Shown: positions 7,416 to 15,679, counted from the stretch's first letter. The stretch: DNA of 16,439 bases from an uncultured Chromatiales bacterium (GCA_913058165.1 CAJXQV010000003.1:1-16439), one strand, 5' to 3'. Translations and numbers: made by a program. The notes: generated from the letters alone by a model not told the origin.

Positions 7416-7479
7416 GAAAGATATAACTTTTTTCAGCCTGCCAGTATTTTTAACCGACCAGTCAGGCACAATATCTTTC
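7416..7479. repeat. Nested inverted repeat in the 7403-7688 gap
   Basis: GAAAGATAT (7416-7424) pairs exactly with ATATCTTTC (7471-7479), and inside it GCCTG (7436-7440) pairs with CAGGC (7463-7467). The result is a possible 64-base structured RNA starting 13 bases after the glycosyltransferase stop, with a T6 run (7428-7433) on the 5' side of the internal loop. It could protect or end the upstream mRNA, or be a protein site. It lacks the T-run after the stem that an intrinsic terminator needs. Confidence 0.35.
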
Positions 7480-7574
7480 CATATATCGGAGTCTCAGAGT
7501 GTTGATTGATAGTTGCCATACTATTTGCGACCTTTTCGCCGAGCCGAGTTTTGGGTAAATAAGTTGTAACAATA

Positions 7575-7602
7575 ATGACAAATATGCGAACAGCTTAACA
7601 AT
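7575..7602 (+). promoter_or_regulatory. Weak sigma-70-like promoter candidate before the oxidoreductase
   Basis: ATGACA (7575-7580, 5 of 6 to TTGACA) is followed after 16 bases by AACAAT (7597-7602, 4 of 6 to TATAAT). The gap 7403-7688 is AT-richer than the genes around it and holds no gene I can support, so a second transcription start for the 7689-15656 block is plausible. The leader would be about 80 bases. There is no clear Shine-Dalgarno before the ATG at 7689. Confidence 0.25.
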
Positions 7603-7688
7603 AAGAACTTCGATATAAGCATAGTATTGGCAGACTGCTTAGCCAACTCACCTTTGATAGGGCTGCCCGTTTGGGCTGAATACAGTTA

Positions 7689-9851
7689 ATGAAACAGATA
7701 TTGCAGGATTTAAAGAAAGGCGACACAAATGTCGTTGATGTTCCGCCACCAAGTCTGAAACCGGGCCATGTGCTTATTCGAACATCATTAACGCTAATTT
7801 CAGCAGGTACCGAGCGGATGTTGGTTGAGTTTGGTCGTTCGAACCTTATCGATAAAGCCCGTCAGCAGCCTGATAAGGTGCGGATGGTTTTGGACAAGGT
7901 AAAGACCGATGGTCTCGGTCCTACAGTTCGTGCGGTTAAGAGCAAGCTTGATCAGCCGTTGCCACTGGGTTATAGCAATGTTGGTGTTGTTATCGGACTT
8001 GGCGCCGGCGTTACCGATCTATCAATCGGCGATCGTGTTCTGTCAAACGGTAATCACGCTGAGATAGTTTGCGTTCCCCGCCATCTCTGCGCCAAAATTC
8101 CTGACAATGTTGAGGATGAGGCCGCTAGTTTTACCGTGGTCAGCGCCATTGCATTGCAGGGCATCCGATTGCTGCAACCTTCTATAGGCGAAAACATTAT
8201 TGTTACGGGCCTCGGTTTGATCGGCTTGATCGCGGTACAAATTCTTCGCGCTAACGGTTGCAATGTTTTAGGTGTCGATTTTGACTCGAAGCGAGTGGCT
8301 TTGGCCCGTGAAATGGGTGCCGTTGCGGTAGATCTTTCGAAGGGCGAGGATGTGTTGGAGGTTGCCCGTAATTTCTCCGGAGGTCTTGGCGTGGATGGCG
8401 TCTTGTTGACTGCCGCTACTAAGAGCAATGAACCGGTGCATCAGGCCGCACAGGCTTGCCGTCAACGCGGCCGTATTGTTCTGGTAGGCGTTACTGGCTT
8501 GAGCCTCTCGCGTGAAGATTTTTATGAAAAGGAACTGAGCTTTCAGGTTTCCTGTTCATACGGTCCGGGTCGCTATGATGCCTCCTATGAAGATGAAGGC
8601 AACGATTACCCCTTCGGGCTGGTTCGTTGGACAGAGCAGCGTAACTTTGAAGCTGTTTTGAAGCTTTTGTCTAAGGGCAGCTTGCAGGTAGGCGATATGG
8701 TTTCACATCGTTACCCCATTGAAGACGCTCCCGCTGCATACGATGTGCTCGCCAATGGTTCCCCGATGGGAATGGTATTGAAGTTCCCTAAGCGCGAGAA
8801 TCCAACCGCTGAGATTACGCGCGAGCAACGTACGGTGGTTCTTTCTGATGTGCCCACATCGGCGGCCGGTGCCAACATTGGCATGATCGGTTCTGGTAAC
8901 TATGCATCCCAAATTCTTATTCCCGCCTTCAAAAATGCTGGCGCCGGTTTGGTTAGCCTGTGCAGTTCAGGTGGAGTGAGTAGTGTTCACTCAGGCAAGA
9001 AATTTGGTTTCCGATCGGCAACGACCGATGCTGAAGCGCTAATTAATGATTCGGCTGTGGATACAGTGGTTATTGCTTCGCGCCACGATTCCCATGCAAG
9101 TTATACGAGCCAGGCTCTGATTCAGGGTAAGCATGTATTCGTGGAAAAGCCCCTTGCGTTAACCCGCACAGAACTGGATGAAGTGGTCACCGCTTATCAG
9201 ACTGCCCGGGAAGCAGGTAAGGCTCCTATGTTAATGGCGGGCTTTAATCGGCGGTTTTCACCTTTGGTAGTGAAAATGAAGAGCCTGATGGATGCTAAGC
9301 CCGACCCTAAAGCCATCATTGTTACGATGAATGCCAGCAACCTTCCTGATGATCATTGGTTGCATGACCCCAAAATAGGCGGTGGCCGGATTATTGGCGA
9401 AGCTTGTCATTATGTAGATCTGCTCCGTCACCTGGTTGGCGCACGGATTACCGGTGTGCAGGCAACTCAGATGGGGGCAGCCCCTGGGGTCGTGATTCGT
9501 GAAGATAAGGTCAGTATCACTTTAAGCTTTGAAGACGGTTCGTTAGCTACTCTTCATTACTTTTCGAATGGCCATCAGTCCTTCCCTAAAGATAGAGTTG
9601 AAGTCTTTTGTGGCAATGCTGTTTTACAACTTGATAATTATCGTACGCTAACAGGTTTCGGTTGGTCGGGATTCAGCAAGATGAAGACAAAAGCGCAGAA
9701 CAAAGGCAATGCTGAATGTGCTGCGGCTTTTGTCGATGCGATTAAGTCCGGATTGCCTTCGCCTATCCCAATGGATGAGATTATTGAGGCCACCGAGCGT
9801 ACGATCGATATCGTTGACTATTTGAATCCGCAGTCGGATAGCGGCGATTAG
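7689..9851 (+). CDS. Two-domain oxidoreductase: Zn-type dehydrogenase fused to Gfo/Idh/MocA
   Basis: This 720-residue fusion of two NAD(P)-dependent enzymes is a type seen in exopolysaccharide clusters and presumably acts on a nucleotide sugar or sugar acid in the cytoplasm. Residues 1-360 are a medium-chain alcohol/threonine dehydrogenase-like part: LISAGTERMLVEF at the N-terminus, the Rossmann loop GLGLIG at 174-179 and acidic Asp-rich NAD-binding strand VLGVDFD after it. Residues 395-720 are a Gfo/Idh/MocA part: GMIGSGN at 398-404, catalytic-type EKP at 486-488, and GGRIIGEACHYVD at 565-577 with His574. The linker at about 367-393 is poorly structured. The exact reaction is unknown; a coupled oxidation/reduction or epimerisation is inferred from the fusion. 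It ends with TAG in the same frame as the next gene. Confidence 0.9.
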   Translation: MKQILQDLKKGDTNVVDVPPPSLKPGHVLIRTSLTLISAGTERMLVEFGRSNLIDKARQQPDKVRMVLDKVKTDGLGPTVRAVKSKLDQPLPLGYSNVGVVIGLGAGVTDLSIGDRVLSNGNHAEIVCVPRHLCAKIPDNVEDEAASFTVVSAIALQGIRLLQPSIGENIIVTGLGLIGLIAVQILRANGCNVLGVDFDSKRVALAREMGAVAVDLSKGEDVLEVARNFSGGLGVDGVLLTAATKSNEPVHQAAQACRQRGRIVLVGVTGLSLSREDFYEKELSFQVSCSYGPGRYDASYEDEGNDYPFGLVRWTEQRNFEAVLKLLSKGSLQVGDMVSHRYPIEDAPAAYDVLANGSPMGMVLKFPKRENPTAEITREQRTVVLSDVPTSAAGANIGMIGSGNYASQILIPAFKNAGAGLVSLCSSGGVSSVHSGKKFGFRSATTDAEALINDSAVDTVVIASRHDSHASYTSQALIQGKHVFVEKPLALTRTELDEVVTAYQTAREAGKAPMLMAGFNRRFSPLVVKMKSLMDAKPDPKAIIVTMNASNLPDDHWLHDPKIGGGRIIGEACHYVDLLRHLVGARITGVQATQMGAAPGVVIREDKVSITLSFEDGSLATLHYFSNGHQSFPKDRVEVFCGNAVLQLDNYRTLTGFGWSGFSKMKTKAQNKGNAECAAAFVDAIKSGLPSPIPMDEIIEATERTIDIVDYLNPQSDSGD

Positions 9852-9869
9852 CGCCACTGGCGACTTGCG

Positions 9870-11564
9870 TTGAAAACTATCCCTCAATATAGCTTGTTGA
9901 GAGATCCGGGATTATATTTCCGGACCGTGCGCCATTTGAAATTGTCGCAGTTCTATTATCTTATCGTGCGCCGCCTGTTGCCCTCATCCAAGCTAAAGTC
10001 TGTGTCGGCTGGCTTAGTTCGCCGTGGTATAAATGCTGTGGACTGGCTGCCAACTTTACAGCCGGACAATCTGCACAATGAGTTTCGTTTTATTAATGAA
10101 ACCAAACCTTTTAATCCTGATTCTGTGGATTGGGTCTGTGATGACCAAAAGAAATTATGGCGTTACAACCAGCATTACTTTGATTTTCTGCAATGGGACT
10201 GCTTTTCCGATGAACTGAAGGCAAAGCTGATTGACAGCTGGATTGATAGTTGCCCGATGAATCAATGGATATCGTGGGACCCCTATGCGGTGTCCCTGCG
10301 TATCGTCAACTGGGTTAAGTATTTTGATGCTTTTCCGGCAGAGCGTGAAATCCCTCAACGTTGGTTGGATAGTCTGTTGATTCAGGCATGTTGGCAGGCT
10401 CACAACATGGAGTATCAGATACTTGCCAATCATCTGGTTAAAAATGCCAAGGCCTTGGTTTTTGCGGGGGCATTTTTTGACGGTGAGAGGGCCGAGAACT
10501 TGCTGCGCTTGGGCTGTAAGGTGATGCTGGAGCAAGTTCGCGAGCAATTCATGCACGATGGCGGCCATTTTGAACGCAGCCACATGTACCACCTGATTGT
10601 TACAGAAGATTACCTCGACCTATTGAACCTCGCTCGGAAGACTAACTTGTCTTTGTCAGAACCTGAGCTTGCCGAGATTCGGGTCAAAGCTGCTCATGCA
10701 GTGGATTATTACACCGACCTTTGCGCCGGCGATGGTGAGTTGCAGATGTTCAATGACTCTACCTTCGGCATTACGGTCGATACCGCAACATTCTTGGCCT
10801 ACGCGGCTCGTGTTATGGATAACCCGGTGAAGCCATTAAGTAGTGACTTAACTCTTATAAATAAGGCTGCCACAGGCTATTACGGTTATCGCCATGCCGG
10901 TGATAGTATGTTGATTGACTGTGGTGCCGTGGGTCCCGACTATCAACCCGGTCATGCGCACTGTGATGCGCTTAGCTATGACCTGTGTGTAAACGGTCAG
11001 CGGGTTGTAGTCGATAGCGGTAACTTTACTTACGAGCATTTGCCCATTCGCTATGAGAATCGGCAAACTGCCGGTCACAACACCGTTAGGGTCGATGGTG
11101 AAGAGCAGTCTGAGGTTTGGGAACGCTGGCGGGTTGGGCGCCGCGCGTATCCGATTGCGGCAGAATTAATTGATCAGGGTGATGGCAAGTTATCCTTTGT
11201 AGGCTCGCACGATGGTTATTGTCGGTTGCCAGGAAGCGTTGTTCATGAGCGGCGTGTTGATATTGATGTCAGCGGACTTTGGCAGATATCAGATCATCTT
11301 ACCGGGAGGGGCGAGCACCTTTTGGAAAGCTTTGTGCATCTTCATCCGGCACTGGCCATTGTGGTTGAGAGTGACTCGTTGGTGCGTATCGATTCGGATG
11401 CTGGCCCTGTTGCTCGTCTCCAAGCCGAGTCGGGTATAGGCATTGCGATTGAGGACAGTGCGTGGTGCCCCGAGTTTGGCATTAAGCTCGACAACAAAGT
11501 TCTTGTAATGCGTACGATGGCGGAATTGCCCGCTACTATTAAGTACACCATCACTAAGTTGTGA
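9870..11564 (+). CDS. Heparinase II/III-alginate lyase family protein
   Basis: This predicted polysaccharide lyase or hydrolase of 564 residues has an N-terminal alpha/alpha toroid and a C-terminal beta-sandwich. NHLVKNAKALVFAG starts at Asn187-His188, and GGHFERSHMYH contains His233, Tyr240 and His241. PGHAHCDALSYDL (His362, His364) follows, then VDSGNFTYE, and then HNTVRVDGEEQSEVW with WRVGRRA. By analogy with family PL17 lyases, Asn187-His188 and Tyr240 are likely catalytic; this is from memory of the fold, not an alignment. No signal peptide is seen, though export by another route cannot be excluded. Such proteins often sit beside the two-domain oxidoreductase in polysaccharide loci and may trim or edit a uronate-containing product. 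TTG at 9870 is the only reasonable start: the TAG of the previous gene is in frame 18 bases upstream, and no early ATG exists. Confidence 0.85.
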   Translation: MKTIPQYSLLRDPGLYFRTVRHLKLSQFYYLIVRRLLPSSKLKSVSAGLVRRGINAVDWLPTLQPDNLHNEFRFINETKPFNPDSVDWVCDDQKKLWRYNQHYFDFLQWDCFSDELKAKLIDSWIDSCPMNQWISWDPYAVSLRIVNWVKYFDAFPAEREIPQRWLDSLLIQACWQAHNMEYQILANHLVKNAKALVFAGAFFDGERAENLLRLGCKVMLEQVREQFMHDGGHFERSHMYHLIVTEDYLDLLNLARKTNLSLSEPELAEIRVKAAHAVDYYTDLCAGDGELQMFNDSTFGITVDTATFLAYAARVMDNPVKPLSSDLTLINKAATGYYGYRHAGDSMLIDCGAVGPDYQPGHAHCDALSYDLCVNGQRVVVDSGNFTYEHLPIRYENRQTAGHNTVRVDGEEQSEVWERWRVGRRAYPIAAELIDQGDGKLSFVGSHDGYCRLPGSVVHERRVDIDVSGLWQISDHLTGRGEHLLESFVHLHPALAIVVESDSLVRIDSDAGPVARLQAESGIGIAIEDSAWCPEFGIKLDNKVLVMRTMAELPATIKYTITKL

Positions 11565-11570
11565 TGGTGT
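11545..11570. repeat. 10-bp perfect hairpin across the lyase stop codon
   Basis: ACACCATCAC (11545-11554) and GTGATGGTGT (11561-11570) are exact reverse complements with the 6-base loop TAAGTT. The TGA stop (11562-11564) lies in the second arm. No T-run follows, so it is a poor intrinsic terminator. An mRNA-stability or processing element inside the operon, or attenuation between lyase and glycosyltransferase, are possible roles. The tight loop makes a chance match of this length uncommon. Confidence 0.5.
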
Positions 11571-11619
11571 CACTGAAAATTTCAACATCAAATATTGCAC
11601 CGATAGGTGCGGGTGTAAC

Positions 11620-12852
11620 TTGAAAATATTATTTTTAACGCATTATTTTTATCCCGAGGTTAATGCCCCGGCTGCCCGAACTCTTGAGCATTGTCGTGCC
11701 TGGGTGGACGCTGGTCATGAGGTGACTGTGGTCACCTGCGTACCTAACCATCCCAAGGGTATTATTTATGCGGGGTACAAAAATGCGTTGTATCAGTCTG
11801 AGGTCAAAGACGGTATTAAAGTTTATCGCTTGTTGACCTTACTCGCTCCGAACGCTGGGTTCCTGAAGCGGGTTTGTAACTATCTTGCTTATATGTTTAT
11901 GGCTATTTTTGCTGCGCCATTTTTACCGAAAGCGGATGTGGTTATATCGACTTCGCCACAATTCTTTGCCGGCCTTGCCGGCTATTTTGTTAGTCGGATC
12001 AAGCGCGCTCGTTGGGTTCTGGAAATTCGGGATCTGTGGCCCGAATCTGCCATTGCTGTAGGCGCCATCAAGAATGAAAAGCTGGTTAGGTCTACCGAAG
12101 CACTCGAGTCATTTATGTATCGCAAGGCCGATGCTGTTGTATCTGTTACCGACTCCTTCGTTGCCCACATATCAGCCCGGGGTGTTTCTGAAAGTCGCAT
12201 TCATGTCATTAAGAATGGCGTTGATCTCGCCTTTTATAACCCGGAAGTGGCGCGTGATGCCGCAGCGATTGATGGTCGTCTGGAAGGCAAATACGTGGCT
12301 GCGTATGTAGGCACTCATGGCATGGCTCATGCTCTGGATACAGTCCTTGAAGCTGCCAAGATTCTTAAAGAGCGCAGCGATATTGTGTTTCTCATGGTCG
12401 GCGATGGTGCCGAGAAGGAACGGCTCGTGAAGTTATGTGCCGAAATGCAGCTGCAGAATGTCGTTATGCTTGACCAAAAGCCAAAAGAGGCCATGCCTGC
12501 CATTTGGGCGGTAACCGACGTTAGTTTGGTCTTACTGAAGAAGGCAGATTTGTTTAAGACGGTACTGCCATCTAAGATTGTTGAGAGCATGGCAATGAAG
12601 CGACCTATTGTGCTTGGGGTTGAGGGTGAAGCGCAGGCAATGGTTGAGGATGCAGCAGCAGGAATTTGTATTGAACCTGAGAGCGCAGCCGAGCTAGCAG
12701 CTGCGGTCGTCGCATTGGCCGATGACCGTGATCGTGCCACAGCTTATGGTGAAGCTGGTCGGTTATTCGTTGAGGCTCGATTTGATCGCCGCAAGTTGGC
12801 AAGCAAAATGGAGAAGATTCTTCTGGGGCTTGTCGGGGAAAAGGTGGATTAA
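11620..12852 (+). CDS. WbuB-like GT4 glycosyltransferase
   Basis: This 410-residue GT-B glycosyltransferase of the WbuB/WcaI-like branch of GT4 commonly transfers an N-acetyl-amino sugar such as FucNAc to a lipid-linked intermediate. The N-terminus reads KILFLTHYFYPEVNAPAAR, typical of this branch. VVTCVPNHPKG and IRDLWPES (136-143) are further branch markers. A hydrophobic stretch near 85-100 suggests membrane contact. The C-terminal domain carries VIKNGVD, LMVGDGAEKERL and LPSKIVESMAMKRPIV with the nucleotide-contact Glu322. The start is TTG at 11620, with AGGTG at 11605-11609 as Shine-Dalgarno; no in-frame ATG lies near, and the family begins exactly here. The stop is one base before the exosortase ATG, which indicates close coupling. 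The WecB-type enzyme downstream fits an N-acetylmannosamine-derived donor, but the donor is not determined. Confidence 0.9.
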   Translation: MKILFLTHYFYPEVNAPAARTLEHCRAWVDAGHEVTVVTCVPNHPKGIIYAGYKNALYQSEVKDGIKVYRLLTLLAPNAGFLKRVCNYLAYMFMAIFAAPFLPKADVVISTSPQFFAGLAGYFVSRIKRARWVLEIRDLWPESAIAVGAIKNEKLVRSTEALESFMYRKADAVVSVTDSFVAHISARGVSESRIHVIKNGVDLAFYNPEVARDAAAIDGRLEGKYVAAYVGTHGMAHALDTVLEAAKILKERSDIVFLMVGDGAEKERLVKLCAEMQLQNVVMLDQKPKEAMPAIWAVTDVSLVLLKKADLFKTVLPSKIVESMAMKRPIVLGVEGEAQAMVEDAAAGICIEPESAAELAAAVVALADDRDRATAYGEAGRLFVEARFDRRKLASKMEKILLGLVGEKVD

Positions 12853-12853
12853 C

Positions 12854-14479
12854 ATGACTGACTCGGTACCGCCTGCTGCGCAGGGGGCTGAACAAAACTC
12901 AGGGTCGTCGCCATGGCTGGCGACCGGTATAACACTCCTGGCGTTGGCTCTTGTGGGCTTCTTGTTCCGTGATGCGTTGTATCTCATGGAAAACTGGTGG
13001 TCGCAAAAAGAAGAATATAACCACGGCTATCTGATTCCTGTTGTCGCCGCCTACCTGTTATTGCTGCGTGCAGATCAATTTAAATCGATGCCTGCAGAGG
13101 CCTCCTGGTTTGGGCCGATATTGGTGCTGCTTAGTGTTTTTGCCTATGTTCTTGGTGAGCTCAGCGCTGTCTATGTCATCGGTCAGTATGGGTTTTTGTT
13201 GGCGATCTGGGCGCTGGTGGTTACCGCTACCGGCATAAAGGGTCTGAAGCTATTTTGGGTACCGCTGGTGTATCTGGTGTTCATGATACCGCTGCCTAAC
13301 TTTCTCTATAACAGTCTGTCCAGCGAACTGCAGCTTATCTCATCGGAGATGGGTGTATTCTTTGTTAGAGCCGCAGGCATAAGCGTGTATCTTGAAGGTA
13401 ACGTAATTGACCTGGGCAATTTTCAGCTGCAGGTTGTTGAGGCCTGTAGTGGTCTGCGTTATCTGTTCCCTTTAATGAGCTTCGGTTTTCTTTGTGCCAG
13501 TTTGTATCTAGGTAAAAGCTGGCACAAGGTAGTGATCTTCCTCTCGAGCATTCCGATTACCATTTTTATGAACAGTTTCCGGATCGGCGTGATCGGGATT
13601 CTTGTTGAGCACTATGGCATTTCGATGGCCCGCGGCTTTCTGCATGATTTTGAAGGCTGGGTTATCTTCATGGCTTGTGTTGGCCTGTTGTTTTTAGAGA
13701 TGGCGGCTTTCGCCAAATTCAGTGGCCGACGGTTGATGGATGTCTTCGCCGTTGATGTTCCGCCATTGGGTTATTTTGCTGCATTTATTCCGCGCGGTAG
13801 CGTTCCTATACAGGCTTGGGTTGCAGTGGCAATTCTGGCTGCAGGTTGCATTTATTCGCTGAACATTGGCTCTCAAGTTGAGCAGGTTCCTGATCGTCCA
13901 TCGTTGAGTTCGTTCCCGCTGATTGTGGGCGATTGGCGAGGCAATGAAACTGCGATTGAGCAGGAATTTATTGATGTATTGAAGTTTGATGATTATCTGT
14001 TATCGAACTACTCGCGTCCTGGAGATGACTTTGCGGTAAACCTTTATATTGCTTACTACGATTCTCAGCGCAAGGGTGCATCCATCCACTCGCCTAAAGC
14101 GTGTCTGCCCGGTGGCGGCTGGCGTCTAGAGTCTTTCGATCAGTACTCGGTTCCGGATGTTGGTCCTGAAGGCAATCCGTTGCAGGTCAACCGTTCGGTT
14201 GTTGCTATGGGCGATGACCGTCAGGTTGTGTACTACTGGTTTGAGCAGCGCGGCCGTAACCTGACCAATGAATATCTGGTTAAGTGGTATATGTTCTGGG
14301 ATGCCCTGAGTATTAATCGGACGGATGGGGCGCTTGTGCGCTTGACCGTGCAGGTTCGCGATGTATCGGAGATCGATGAGGCAGACGAACAGTTGGCTGA
14401 ATTTCTGCGTGATATGTACCCCAAGATTTACTACTACATCCCTCAGGCTGAGACTGCAATGCAGTCGGTCGAACGTTAG
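12854..14479 (+). CDS. Exosortase fused to EpsI domain (probably XrtD-like)
   Basis: This 541-residue transpeptidase-like membrane protease recognises short C-terminal sorting tags (PEP-CTERM or VPLPA-CTERM class) on exported proteins. About eight membrane segments lie between 25 and 300. The exosortase catalytic residues are all present: Cys198 in VVEACSGLRYL, Arg243 in MNSFRIGVIG and His264 in RGFLHDFEGW. A further membrane segment at about 321-338 leads into the periplasmic EpsI domain, with VGDWRG (Trp361) and HSPKACLPGGGW (His412, Cys417). Exosortase-EpsI fusions are known; the XrtD class (VPLPA-CTERM) is my best guess and XrtA the alternative. ATG 12854 is chosen because it follows the upstream stop by one base, with AAGGTGG at 12841-12847. 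The open frame extends back to 12722 only as overlap with the glycosyltransferase. No substrate gene is in view. Confidence 0.93.
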   Translation: MTDSVPPAAQGAEQNSGSSPWLATGITLLALALVGFLFRDALYLMENWWSQKEEYNHGYLIPVVAAYLLLLRADQFKSMPAEASWFGPILVLLSVFAYVLGELSAVYVIGQYGFLLAIWALVVTATGIKGLKLFWVPLVYLVFMIPLPNFLYNSLSSELQLISSEMGVFFVRAAGISVYLEGNVIDLGNFQLQVVEACSGLRYLFPLMSFGFLCASLYLGKSWHKVVIFLSSIPITIFMNSFRIGVIGILVEHYGISMARGFLHDFEGWVIFMACVGLLFLEMAAFAKFSGRRLMDVFAVDVPPLGYFAAFIPRGSVPIQAWVAVAILAAGCIYSLNIGSQVEQVPDRPSLSSFPLIVGDWRGNETAIEQEFIDVLKFDDYLLSNYSRPGDDFAVNLYIAYYDSQRKGASIHSPKACLPGGGWRLESFDQYSVPDVGPEGNPLQVNRSVVAMGDDRQVVYYWFEQRGRNLTNEYLVKWYMFWDALSINRTDGALVRLTVQVRDVSEIDEADEQLAEFLRDMYPKIYYYIPQAETAMQSVER

Positions 14480-14534
14480 TTTAAGCAGTTTCGTGACCAA
14501 GGCATTAAACATTTAGCAATAGGAATACAGCATT

Positions 14535-15656
14535 ATGGCCTCAATGATTCATCTGATAGCGGCTGCGCGCCCCAACTTTATGAAGGTGGCACCGCTGTAT
14601 CACGCACTTAAGGCGGCTTCAGATTTTGAAGTAAAACTTATTCATACCGGGCAGCATTACGATGCCAATATGTCTGATGCGTTTTTTACTGACCTGGGAT
14701 TGCCTCGGCCCGACTACCATCTTGAGGTAGGCAGTGGCACGCATGCGCAGCAAACAGGCAACGTGATGATTAAGTACGAAGAGGTCGCGATGACCGACCG
14801 TCCTGATTGGACTGTTGTAGTTGGTGATGTTAATTCGACAGCCGCTGTAGCCATGGTTTGTGCCAAGCTGCACATTCCGGTGGTGCATCTTGAGGCTGGC
14901 TTGCGCAGCGGTGATCGCAGCATGCCCGAAGAAGTCAATCGCTTGGTCACAGATGCAATCAGCGACCTTTTATGGACACCCTCAGCTGATGGCGATGCGC
15001 ATCTAGCGGCGGAGGGTGTGCCCGCGTGGCGAGTGGAACGGGTCGGTAATATTATGCTCGACTCCTATGAGTTGATGAGCGAAAAAATTGCGACCGATAC
15101 CACTATGCGCGACCTTGGGTTAACCGAAGGCCAGTATGGTGTCGTGACTATGCATAGACCATCCAATGTTGACGATAAGGACACTTTGACTCTGTTGGTT
15201 GATGAGTTCGAGAAGGTTTCAGCATCCGTAGCCTTGGTTTTTCCGGTGCACCCGAGAACGCGTGGCAATATGGAAAAATTTGGTCTGCTGGAGCGGGTTA
15301 AAGGTATTAACGGCATCCATCTGATTGACCCCTTGGGCTACATCCAGTTTATGAATCTGGTGAAGTCATCGGCGCTGGCTATTACCGACTCTGGGGGGTT
15401 GCAGGAAGAGACAACTTACCTCGGCTTGCCATGTTTGACGCTAAGACCTAACACCGAGCGCCCTGCAACGATTACCGAAGGCACGAATAAACTGGTTAAA
15501 CCGGCGGACCTATCGACTGAAGTGGCAAAAGCACTTTCGGGTGACTGGCCTACTGGCTGCCGTCCTGACCTATGGGATGGTAAGACCGCCGCACGTTGTC
15601 TTGAAAGCCTGCGTGCATGTATCGCCGTTGGCCCGGCTAATTTGCAAAACCGCTAA
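14535..15656 (+). CDS. wecB: UDP-GlcNAc 2-epimerase, non-hydrolysing (WecB type)
   Basis: This cytoplasmic enzyme interconverts UDP-GlcNAc and UDP-ManNAc, giving precursor for ManNAc-type sugars of the polysaccharide. At 373 residues it is the normal family length. Motifs in order are AARPNFMKVAP, HTGQHYD, GDVNST with Asp98, HLEAGLRSGD with Glu120, PEEVNR with Glu132, MHRPSN with His207, HPRTRGN, DSGGLQEE, and LRPNTERPAT. Asp98, Glu120, Glu132 and His207 match the catalytic positions Asp95, Glu117, Glu131 and His213 of the E. coli enzyme, from memory. The loop before Glu132 is two residues shorter than in E. coli. The ATG has AGGAA 9 bases upstream. It follows the exosortase after 55 bases and is the last complete gene. 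UDP-ManNAc dehydrogenase (WecC) is not in the window, although the two-domain oxidoreductase might do related work. Confidence 0.95.
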   Translation: MASMIHLIAAARPNFMKVAPLYHALKAASDFEVKLIHTGQHYDANMSDAFFTDLGLPRPDYHLEVGSGTHAQQTGNVMIKYEEVAMTDRPDWTVVVGDVNSTAAVAMVCAKLHIPVVHLEAGLRSGDRSMPEEVNRLVTDAISDLLWTPSADGDAHLAAEGVPAWRVERVGNIMLDSYELMSEKIATDTTMRDLGLTEGQYGVVTMHRPSNVDDKDTLTLLVDEFEKVSASVALVFPVHPRTRGNMEKFGLLERVKGINGIHLIDPLGYIQFMNLVKSSALAITDSGGLQEETTYLGLPCLTLRPNTERPATITEGTNKLVKPADLSTEVAKALSGDWPTGCRPDLWDGKTAARCLESLRACIAVGPANLQNR

Positions 15657-15679
15657 TCGACGGCGCTGTAAACTAAAAA

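Noticed and set aside
7414..7509. 31-codon ORF in the intergenic gap (ATG 7414, TGA 7507-7509)
   Set aside because: There is no Shine-Dalgarno, no recognisable similarity and it overlaps the nested inverted repeat; chance is enough to explain it.
10155..10592. 145-codon open frame on the minus strand
   Set aside because: It is antisense to the lyase gene, with no family motifs; a shadow of the coding strand.
12327..12740. 137-codon Ala/Ser-rich open frame on the minus strand
   Set aside because: It is antisense to the GT4 C-terminal domain; low-complexity composition and no motif.
12722..12853. 44-residue N-terminal extension of the exosortase, starting with ATG at 12722
   Set aside because: It lies entirely inside the WbuB-like glycosyltransferase gene in another frame; ATG 12854 has its own Shine-Dalgarno and fits the family.
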